Origin: Nemertoderma westbladi
Taxonomy: Eukaryota > Xenacoelomorpha > Nemertodermatida > Nemertodermatidae
Direction: 5' to 3'
Assembly (NCBI GenBank): GCA_032718475.1
Contig: JAUCBJ010008370.1
Coordinates: 1-64,000, forward strand
Length of the DNA stretch: 64,000 nucleotides
Shown here: piece by piece, positions 15,001 through 27,000 of the stretch
Layout of the letters: every line of letters begins with the position of its first letter
How positions within the stretch are numbered: the stretch's first letter is position 1
Program-made: the position numbers and the translations under genes
The notes under the pieces: generated by a model
What the model saw: only the letters and a program-made list of their open reading frames with translations
What the model was told of the DNA's origin: nothing
The model's database searches: none

Positions 15001-18000
15001 CTTCTGTTACCTGGGATCATGGATCCGGAAGTCAGGTGAGGACCTTCGAATACGTAAGGGAAAGGCATGGGCAGCCTTGAATAGGCTTTCCAGGATTTGG
15101 AAGTCACCGAGAATTAATCGGAAACTTAAGGTCCGGTTATTTAGAGCAGCAGTAGTTCCAGTACTCCTCTATGGGAGTCCATGCTGGGCTCTAACTGCTG
15201 AGGACACCAAATCTCTGGATGGCACATTCACAAGAATGCTACGCCGGGTTCATTGTGTCAAGTTCAATGCACACATCTCCAACCAGACACTATATAACAT
15301 TGGAGGTGTCTCATTGGTTCCCCCAAGCTTGACACTAGAACAAAATCGCCTCCGCTTTGCAGGACATTGCTTTCGCCGTGAGGACCAGCCAGTGCATATA
15401 TCTTGTACTTTGGCAGCCTCATGGAGTGAATAAGCATGGTGGACAGCCCATGACTTTCTTGAGACGCATCTTAAAGGACACTGGCCTTGAAGATGCGGAT
15501 GATCTAGCAAATGTCATGGGTGATAGGGAGTTGTGGCGGTGCAATTTTGTTGACAAGCCGGCACAGCATTCTTAAAAATGCAGCTGCAATGCAGCATGCC
15601 GATCCTAGTAGTAGTGCCTAACTGTCTTAGCTCAGGCCGTCAGGTGCATAATTCGCATCTATAACCGCATTAATATCTAATTATAAATCAATATACTCAC
15701 TATCTATCTACTAAATCTATATAAACACTCGTGTTCGATGGTACATAGCACACAAAATTCCGTCGGAACAATATGGTTTTATGCCTAATAAGTCTACGGC
15801 CGATGCCCTACGTATACTGATAAACGACATTTACTCTGCTTTACAATCGGCAAATAAATCAGATCGAAAAATGTATGCAGCATTTGTAGATTTTCAGAAA
15901 GCCTTCGATAAAGTGAACCGTGCAATTCTTTTATCAAAGTTGTACAAATTTGGAATAAAGGGAAAATTATTCGATTTAATTAAAAATCTACTCCAAAACA
16001 ATATTAGAATATTCGACGGTCTAAATCTCTCAGATATTATTGCGCAGTTCCGTGGAGTTTTACAGGGAGACTGTTTTTCCCCGCTATGTTTTATTGTATT
16101 TATATCCGACTTGGCGTGGGCTTTCCGACAGACGGTATCTTTCCTAAAGTTCCTGTTTTACGCCGACGACCTCGTACTATACGCCCCGGACAGACAGACT
16201 ATTCAAAATGGCTTGGACGTACTTCAATCATGGTGTCTCAAAAATGGAATGGACGTCAACTTAGTGAAAACTAAAATTGTAAAATTTAGAAAGGCAGGAC
16301 GTTTGGCCGCTGCAGACAAATTTATATATGGCGGCAACGACATAACAATATGTAATGAATACGACTACCTGGGTGTTACACTACAGACCTCGCTAAGTTT
16401 CACGAAACATATTACCTCAAAAAAGAAAAAATCGTATAGTATTACGGGCTCTCTTAACAACCTCAGGCTTTTATCTGTTGACACTGGATTAAAACTTTTC
16501 AGAATGAAAATTGCCCCTATGGCTCTCTATGCCCTTCCTGTCTTCGCCCGCTTCCTAACCCTAGCAAACCTGAAAGATCTGGACCGCATCAAATCAACTT
16601 ACATTAAACGGTTGCTCGGCCTTCATATCACGGCTTCATCGACTCTAGCTTTTCATCTCGTTGATGAACAATCTTTTATCGAAGACATAATTACGAAAAC
16701 ACCTCTGATATTTAACAATGAAGTTATTACGCAATACAATCATTACCGCCACAACCGTGAACTCAACTTTATCCAAGAAAATTACTCAAATGGCCCTGCT
16801 TTTGCTTCTTCTACCTGGAAACTATCTAAACAGCGCAATCGTCACGTATTAACAAGATTTACATCTCACGGTTTTCACCACAAAATTTGCCAAACAAACC
16901 GGCCTTTCCACTCACTTTCAACAGACTGTATCTGCCTCTATTGCCATGGCAACTGTTGTGATCGCTACCACGCTTTGCACTGTGCATCTGCACCGACTCT
17001 GACCGAACTAGCCTCTAAATAAAACTCGGAACCTTTACTTTGCACTACGCTCCTTTAAATTTAAATTTAATATTCTGGTGGCGGTTTGTATTATTAATTA
17101 TAATAGTTTATTCATAATTATTGTGCTCTAAACTATATTACCTTGATTAAAGGTGTAGTTAAACTAAAAAAAAAATAAATCAATATACTAATTATCTCAT
17201 TAGTTATTAACACAACACCACTAAAAAGGATATAGTTACTATAAAATCTAACTTTAATATAACAATTCCACACAGATAATACAGTATAAGCATTATCATA
17301 CGAAGATAAACTGTGTCTAGTTCTCAGTTCATGCGCCAGACGCTCGACTTAAAGAACTAAACAATTCTAGAACACAACACGCATATTTACTACATATATC
17401 CCTTGGACACTTACTAACCTTTATACCGTCTCCACCTATTCTCCCGTTGTTGCCATCCGATCCTTTATCCCCCTTCCCTCCCATATCGCCACGGTCCCCA
17501 GGCTCCCCCTTCTGCCCAGTACTTCCCTCCTTAATGTCCAATCCCTGCTCCAGCATAGCCCCAACCTCCCGAGATGGACTTCCTACCTCACCGCTGTCGC
17601 CTAGAATTATAACAATAAAATAACACAACAAATGGATTGTGATGTGAATTATATGGATCGTCACACTAAAATCCATGAATATGGATTTTTGAAAGATTAT
17701 TTGTTTATGAAAGGTTGAAAACTAATTAATTTATAATGAAAGATGAAATGGAACAATGAAGATGTTCGGAAATGATATCCTATGAATGAATCTATTTTCA
17801 TCTTCCCTAGTGGATGACAACGCACTTTAGCATAACGCAGCTCAAACTCGATGTTATTGATCGACAAACAAATAAATATATTCTGCTATTTTAATCTCGC
17901 TTTCAATATGTTTGAAAAGGGTGTCCGTCGATATTGTATTAGTCGTACATAAATTTATATCAGTTAACCTTAATAGCGAGGGGTTTATTGGTAGAGATGG

Positions 18001-21000
18001 GAAATTGAAAAGAAATGAAATGAAATCAACACAAGGATACCAAATTTGCGCTATACTTTTAGTCATCAACACATAATCGGATGACAAAAGTATACCACCA
18101 TCTTGCACTGATTACGTCCCTGTTAAATAGTACTGTTACTATCTCATGTTTATTACCTCATATTAGAACGTAGTCAGTGCAAGATGGTGGCATACGTTAG
18201 TCATCCTAGCATGTCTTCAGGCAGAACCTTTTAGTACATCCATTAGCGCTATCTCAAAGTACAATATTGGACCAACTGAATCGTTAGTATTCCTGTTTTT
18301 AGTACAGTATATATACTGTACGGCACATTAGTAGGACCTGATTTTATGTGCGAACAAAAGTAACGAATATTCATACGAATTGAATTCCAATACGGATATA
18401 ATCACTATTTTTACTATTTATTACTTTTTACTTTTTATTATTTTTTACTTTTTACTACTTATAATCGCTATTATTTAGTGTTAGGTAAATGAATGGTTTA
18501 ATATTATTATACTCTTGGTGGGCGCAGCTTTGCAATGTCGGCAACGACGTCCAGATGGCCTCTAGGTGACCTCTAGGTTGGAAGTATGACGATCTAACCA
18601 TTCAGCTAGCGGCTCAGGTAAAAGGTATTCCTGTGATTTCCAGGTCTACCTCTTACCTGAGTCGCTAGCTGAATGGTTAGAGCGTCACTTATTGCCTCTT
18701 TTTCACTTCCTCTTACTCAAAGTAAATAATTATTGTACTTGTAAAGGATTACGGTGCGGTGTCGTCACGGAATCATTCACACCACGGTTCTAGGTAGCAT
18801 CGCTAGGTGTCGCCATGGAATCATTCACACCTCGGTTCCAGGTAGTACCGCTAGGTGTCGCCATGGAATGATTCACACCTCGGTTCCAGGTAGTACCGCT
18901 AGGTGTCGCCCTGGAATGATTCACACCTCGGTTCCAGGTAGTACCGCTAGGTGTCGCCATGGAATCATTCACACCTCGGTTCCAGGTAGTACCGCTAGGT
19001 GTCGCCATGGAATCATTCACACCTCGGTTCCAGGTAGTACCGCTAGGTGTCGCCCTGGAATGATTCACACCTCGGTTCAAGGTAGTGAATTATAGCTATT
19101 TTACTGTATTATCATGTAAATACAGTACGTAATAGGCACTATAATTCCTATATTTATTCCATTCCCGACAAAAATTGTGCTTCGAAAATTGCAAAGGGAC
19201 ATCAAACGTAGAGTAAAGTAAAAGGTAAGTGTATTGGACTATTGTACCTGCCAATGATTACCATTAGGCTACACTAAGCGCTATTACCGTACGAGCTATG
19301 GCCTTCGCGCAGCACGATACACTACAGAGGCAGCACTGAGCAGAACCAATGAACCGGTAGTCCGAACCCAATGGCGCATACTCCAGATAAGATTATAAGC
19401 TTTTATTCGTTTTATCAAAGTGAATAGACACTTTCAGACATTCCACCCTCTAGCGGCAGACAGAAAAATTGGATATGGTTCAGTTTCATAAGAAAGACGC
19501 AGCCTGTGGTCTATGAACGGATCATAAACAACGAAATGGGGATTTACTGGCTCACTGAAGAACTGCAGAAACCCCCCCCCCCCCCCCCCCCACGTAAATT
19601 ATATTTTAAACTTTTGACAGACTACATGATGTACCGTAGGCCTATTATTATCAATGTTCAATAATTATATAGTTACATAGAGTACAGTGTAGGACTACAT
19701 AATTATATTACAATTTTTAGGAAGAAATATATTAATCAAATAAGATCCGTGGGTTGAAGAAACTCCCTGAAATGATGACTTCGATGTTGAGATTAACTAT
19801 GATTTACTTAGTTTGTTTTGGGATGTTGTTGTCATTCGCAAGAAACTTACAAGAGAACAGGTAGAGTATTATTATTATTAATGAAACAACATTAATGAAA
19901 TACGGCGAAAAAGTCACCAGAATCTGAAGTCCAATACATTTTAATAAGCATCCATACACACCATTGCGTCCACGTCTGTCAGATTAACTATTATAGAACT
20001 CAATAATAAAAATAAACAAAAAGGGAGTTCGTAAAATTAAGAATTTAAACAAAATTCATACGATACGACAAATTATTTTTGATAAATGTTAATTCCTGCT
20101 CTGTAAAGAGTGTAAGGTTATATTTTTAATAAACTATATTTGGAAATATTGATCTCGTTAATAATAACGCGATTACAAGGTGTCCTTTACGTAAATAGTC
20201 GACATTGAACGACATTGTGCGCCGGGCGCGCATCAGCTGTGGCGTCCCCGCTACGCGTGTGCCACTAGGCTTGTGTAGAGGGGACGGGAAGCGAGTAGAT
20301 GGCGTCACCCTGGTCCCGTGGAACCGCGGGCGGTTCCTCACGTGGGACGCGAAGGTGGCGGACCCACTGGCGGCCAGCCACCTCGCCCAGACGCTATCCG
20401 CCGGAGGCCGCACTGCAGAGGAAGCGGAAGCTCTAAAGATCCGCAAGTACCAGGAACTCATGGACCGGGGCTACCTCTTCTACCCGGTAGCCTACGAGAC
20501 CTCGGGCCGCCCCGGCCCTGAAACATCCGAGTTCCTGAAGGTGAACGGGACTCCACTCTGTTACCCAGGAACCCCGATCTCACCGCTTCCTTCTGCAAAG
20601 GCTGGCAATCGCCATCCTGGTCGGCAATGCGGCTTCCATTATGGGGACCGTGGACCCCTCATTCATTAACAACGAGAGACTCTACGAGGTGGTCCATGGT
20701 CCCTAGTACAACACCGACCCCCCCCCCCACCCCCTAGGTTTCCTATTTTGTTATTATTGTTTTGTTTATTAGTTAAATTAATCTGCACTGGTATTTAATC
20801 TGTTAATTTAATTAAACAATGAAATGGAAAAATTAAAAAATAAGTAAATAGTTATAATATTATTGTTTCTATAGCGACCATGAACTTGTTGTGCAAAAAA
20901 GAATCAAAAGAGATATACAAACCGGACAAATGATGAAAAGAAGATGCGCTAAGAGTTATAGGGGTTCCGCGGCCTGTATGTCTTCGGTACCAGATTAACT

Positions 21001-24000
21001 GGTAACTGTATGTCTTCGGTACCTGATTAACTGGTAACTGTATGTCTTCGGTACCTGATTAACTGGTAACTGTATAATGCGGCTTTAACGTTACCGGTAC
21101 CTAAACTGCTGCGTTGAGGACAAGGACTAACTACAAACTAAACTAATGTTGTCGAATATTAAATTAAACTATTATAATATTAAATTAAATTAAAAGGAGT
21201 ATATACCAAGTAGCTACTGAATTTATTTAATGGACATTACAGGTATAACCTATTGTCAATAAATTATATCATATGATATGTTACAATATGATATGATATG
21301 ATATTATATTCATGTATGTATATGTCATTATTACGAATTATCATGCAAACATTGTAAGTAATGTAAAATATTATTTGTAATCGAAAACACAATAACAATG
21401 TATACTAGTATGAAATATGCGGTATTCGAAGGATCTGACTACAAAAACACAGGTGTGGAGTGTATAAGATCAAATTAATAAAGGAAATCGGAACCAAAGG
21501 TGTTACTGGGTTCACCCTATAGGGTCAAGGGAAATACCAACGGTATTGTCAAAGTTATACACATAGCTAAGAAAAGAGTTTGAGAGAAGATTTTAGACAA
21601 TGTTAGATATAGACAATGTTAGATATAGACAATGTTAGATATAGACAATGTTAGATATAGACAATGTTAGATATAGACAATGTTAGATATATACAATGTT
21701 AGATATAGACAATGTTAGATATATACAATGTTAGATATATACAATGTTAGATATAGACAATGCTAGATATAGACAATGTTAGATATATACAATGTTAGAT
21801 ATAGACAATGTTAGATATATACAATGTTAGATATATACAATGTTAGATATAGACAATGCTAGATATAGACAATGTTAGATATAGACAATGCTAGATATAT
21901 ACAATGTTAGATATAGACAATGCTAGATATAGACAATGTTAGATATAGACAATATTAGATATAGACAATGTTAGATATATACAATGTTAGATAAAGACAA
22001 TGCTAGATATAGACAATGTTAGATATAGACAATATTAGATATAGACAATGTTAGATATATACAATGTTAGATAAAGACAATATTAGATATATACAATGTT
22101 AGATATATACAATGTTAGATATAGACAATGCTAGATATAGACAATGTTAGATATAGACAATATTAGATATAGACAATGTTAGATATATACAATGTTAGAT
22201 AAAGACAATATTAGATATAGACAATGTTAGATATATACAATGTTAGATATAGACAATGTTAGATATATACAATGTTAGATATAGACAATGCTAGATATAG
22301 ACAATGTTAGATATAGACAATGTTAGATATATACAATGTTAGATATATACAATGTTAGATATATACAATGTTAGATATAGACAATGTTAGATATAGACAA
22401 TGTTAGATATAGACAATGTTAGATATAGACAATGTTAGATATAGACAATGTTAGATATATACAATGTTAGATATATACAATGTTAGATATAGACAATGCT
22501 AGATATAGACAATGTTAGATATATACAATGTTAGATATAGACAATGCTAGATATAGACAATGTTAGATATATACAATGTTAGATATAGACAATGTTAGAT
22601 ATAGACAATGCTAGATATAGACAATGTTAGATATATACAATGTTAGATATAGACAATGCTAGATATAGACAATGTTAGATATAGACAATGTTAGATATAG
22701 ACAATGTTAGATATAGACAATGTTAGATATATACAATGTTAGATATATACAATGTTAGATATAGACAATGCTAGATATAGACAATGTTAGATATAGACAA
22801 TGCTAGATATAGACAATGTTAGATATATACAATGTTAGATATAGACAATGTTAGATATAGACAATGCTAGATACAGACAATGTTAGATATAGACAATGTT
22901 AGATATAGACAATGTTAGATATAGACAATGTTAGATATATACAATGTTAGATATATACAATGTTAGATATAGACAATGCTAGATATAGACAATGTTAGAT
23001 ATATACAATGTTAGATATAGACAATGTTAGATATATACAATGTTAGATATATACAATGTTAGATATAGACAATGTTAGATATAGACAATGTTAGATATAG
23101 ACAATGTTAGATATAGACAATGTTAGATATAGACAATGTTAGATACAGACAATGTTAGATATAGACAATGTTAGATATAGACAATGTTAGATATAGACAA
23201 TGTTAGATACAGACAATGTTAGATATAGACAATATTAGATATAGACAATGTTAGATATAGACAATGTTAGATATAGACAATGTTAGATATAGACAATGTT
23301 AGATATAGACAATGTTAGATACAGACAATGTTAGATATAGACAATGTTAGATATAGACAATGTTAGATATAGACAATGTTAGATATATACAATGTTAGAT
23401 ATAGACAATGTTAGATATATACAATGTTAGATATATACAATGTTAGATATAGACAATGCTAGATATAGACAATGTTAGATATATACAATGTTAGATATAG
23501 ACAATGTTAGATATATACAATGTTAGATATATACAATGTTAGATATAGACAATGCTAGATATAGACAATGTTAGATATAGACAATATTAGATATAGACAA
23601 TGTTAGATATATACAATGTTAGATAAAGACAATATTAGATATAGACAATGTTAGATATATACAATGTTAGATATAGACAATGTTAGATATATACAATGTT
23701 AGATATATACAATGTTAGATATATACAATGTTAGATATAGACAATGTTAGATATATACAATGTTAGATATATACAATGTTAGATATAGACAATGTTAGAT
23801 ATAGACAATGTTAGATATATACAATGTTAGATATAGACAATGTTAGATATAGACAATGTTAGATATAGACAATATTAGATATAGACAATGTTAGATATAG
23901 ACAATGTTAGATATATACAATGTTAGATATAGACAATGTTAGATATAGACAATGTTAGATATAATAGACAATGTTAATTAAAATTAACTCAGCAAGGAAA

Positions 24001-27000
24001 GAAACTTTATTATACCATATTACATAACTTATAATTTATTATTGGTGTTTTGGGTGAATGAGTGTTTTCATATTATTATAACATTTTATTGGGCACAGCT
24101 TTGTAAAGTCAGCAATGACGTCTAGGTGGGATCGAACTGGTGACTTCTGGTTTGGAAATCTGACGCTCTAATCATTCAGCTAGCGGCTCAGGTAAAAGGT
24201 ACTGTAGGGTTGAGCACAGTGACAGCAGATTGTGGTATTGACAGATGGGAGGCCATGAGGAGGTAAACTGCAAACGCGGACATTAGATACCAGATAGTAT
24301 TTCCAGGTCTATATTTTACCTGAGCCGCTAACTGAATGGTTATAGCGTCAGATTTCCAAACCGGAGGTCACCAGTTCGATCCCACCCGGACGTCATTGCC
24401 GACTTTGCAAAGCTGTGCCTAACAAAAAGATATAATATAACATAACTGCGCCCACAGCGCTGAACCGGTCTAACCGGCATTTATTTGATTAAAAACAGAT
24501 TTACAGTATTCTCAATTAAAATAAAACATAATAAACAGATAGCTAGTGGGAACTTGCTTTGGACAGAATAACACGCCACTGCAATCTGCTCCTTTCCATA
24601 AATTGAGAATTGGACATTGAAGTGGGGTAAATTCGCCGATATGGAATTAGGGTCAAGTCCCCCCCCCCTGTCTCCAACCAGAAGTATGTATTGGAAGTAC
24701 AATATACCAACCAGTAGTATATAATTTTCCCCTAGACATGAAGCAAATTATCAGTTGAGATATATTTTGATATATTTTTTCATCTTTTTTTAGACTTTTT
24801 TTCTTTTTGAAAAAAAGTTTTAGTTTTAGGAAAAGGAGAAGAGATTTTGAAACTCGATCGCTATCATTCCAACATATACTTTCCATTTTGCGCAGTGCGC
24901 ACTAGGTGCTGAATATCGAGATTGATTGGATCAATGGTTGATGGCGATGCAGTATTTCATAAACTGAATTAAACATAATATATTATATTCAGAGTAAATA
25001 ATTTATTTATAATTTACCTGGGTTTCCTTTGCTACCAGGACGACCGTTCGACCCACGTTCCCCTCGTCTGGTTGATCCGTCCCCTTTCGGTCCCTCTCTA
25101 CCCTTCTCGCCGCTATTCCCTCGCCCACCGTAACCCCCAGGATTACCTTTCTCGCCCTGAATAAACACGATATTTTTGTTTAAAAAAACGAACACTTAAA
25201 TTTTTTTAAAATGCACCAAATGTTATCTCATTACCAGATGGCGTTACCTATGAACAAACATAAATATATGCAATATCTCCCAAAGTATAACAACTTTTTT
25301 TTAAACAGGGAAAAACAGTCCTACCCCCCCCCCCCCCCCCCCCCCCCAGTCCTACTTACCCTTTCTACGTCTCCAGTCTGACCAGTTTCTCCATCTATCC
25401 CTGGTCTTCCATCCTCCCCATCTCCCCCGTCGCCTCCTCTTTCTCCAAGAATGCCTTTGGATCCCTTGGCGCCGGTTGGGCCAAACAGAGGGGGCGGATC
25501 CAATGAAGTCGACCCCGCAACTCCTTTATATCCTGGAACAGTAATGAATAAGCACTTAGCAGCATGTTCTATTAACAAAACATAAAAAGTTTAGTGTACC
25601 GGGTGTTCCATAATGATTGCCCCCCCCCCCCCCCCCCCCCCTGGCCAGCCCAAACTGCCAGACATGCAAAAATTTAGGGTCCAATACAAAAATATAAAAA
25701 TTTTAAAGGCTATTCTTTAAACCTATCTTACTTTTCAATATTTGTGATTTAATCACTATTTAAAAAAATATAATTTATCCAGCGTTAGTCATCAGCTTTA
25801 CAGCCATGTTTCCCCTTTGCAGCACGGGGAGCTCCTCGATAGTGGCAAAGGATGTTGGCCCTTAAAAGGGCCGTTTTGGTTTGAGTTCAGTTTGATTATG
25901 CCACAGAATCACGACCCTCTCTAAAAATAACATCTCTGATCCTGTCAATCATACGTTTTTCTTCAGAGTCATCGAAGATTGCTCTGGAACTTGTCCTTAT
26001 CAATTATCAATTACTTCTGTTAGGCCTAATTCAGTAAAATTACCAAAGAAACACTAATACCGGTAACTGAATACTGTAATAATATATTGCAATACAGAAA
26101 AAGTAATAGTGCAGTAATAACTGTTTAAACAGGGCTGCAAATCTGATGACCAGCGCTGGATAAATTATATTTTTTAATTGTAATTAAATAAAAAATATAA
26201 GATAGGTTTAAAGAATAGCCTATAAAATGTTTATACTTTTGTATTGGACCCTAAATTTTTGCATGTAAGCTCAGAATTAAATTCTCTTTCGAATGATATA
26301 TTACACTAATGTCAGAATGTGCATGTCTGGCAGTTTTGGCTGGCCAGGGGGGGGGGGGGCAATCATTATGGAACACCCTTTATATGCTAAAATATTCCGC
26401 TTCCGTCTAAGTTATAAGAGAATAATGGCGAATAATTCAGGAACATGGCTTCTGCCGGTGGAGTAAAAAAGGGTTGGATTCAAACTTGGGAGTAAGTGTG
26501 GCGCTCTCTGGCGCATACACTAGCTTACATGTAACAGCCGAGAGAGAGAGAGAGAGAGGGGGAGAGAGAGAGAGAGAGAGAGAGAGGGGGGAGCCCTCGG
26601 ATTGCCTCCAGGTGGTCAGGTCATTATAGGAAAGGTGTTGATGTAGCTCATCATTATCTATCGCGACCCGGTAACTCACCTTTTACTCCCCGAGTTCCAT
26701 CGCGTCCCTTGTTACCACGGGGACCTTTCTCCCCTTTGGGGCCGAGGTCCCCAAAGTCCCCGGTCGAGCCGCCGTACCCAGACTCCCCCTGGTCCCCCGG
26801 GGGTCCGGGCTCTCCGACGTAGCCATGGGGACCACGGGGGCCGTCCGGTCCGGCGGCGCAATCGGAGCAGCTTGGAGTCCGGCCTACAGCTCCCGCAGTA
26901 CCGTTAGGGCCGGGTGGGCCTAGAAAGGAATAGAAAAAGGTATTTATAATAAAATAGAGATAAAAGGAAAAACTTTACAGAAGTCATAGGGAGTATTGAT

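Larger units (their letters stand above)
11851..15614 (+). mobile_element. Full-length RTE-like non-LTR retrotransposon (copy 1)
   Basis: 3.76 kb flanked by a 9-bp target duplication TGCCTAACT (11842-11850 and 15615-15623). The 5' leader (about 12000-12330) contains two diverged copies of a roughly 120-bp unit. Endonuclease and reverse transcriptase follow, and the 3' end is a short (TAG)n tail, as in RTE-type elements. It lies antisense in collagen intron 14. Frames are broken at about 12700 and 13560, so this copy looks inactive even though it is full length. The clade call comes from motif style ([30 protein letters not shown]) and the microsatellite tail. Confidence 0.8.

Noticed and set aside
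18754-19095. Repeat-encoded protein at the 48-bp array
   Set aside because: Both strands are open because the unit is a multiple of 3; there is no signal sequence or flanking coding sequence.
24312-24424. A tRNA gene
   Set aside because: A- and B-box-like segments are present, but the cloverleaf cannot be completed and a SINE-type tail follows; an inverted second copy supports a SINE.
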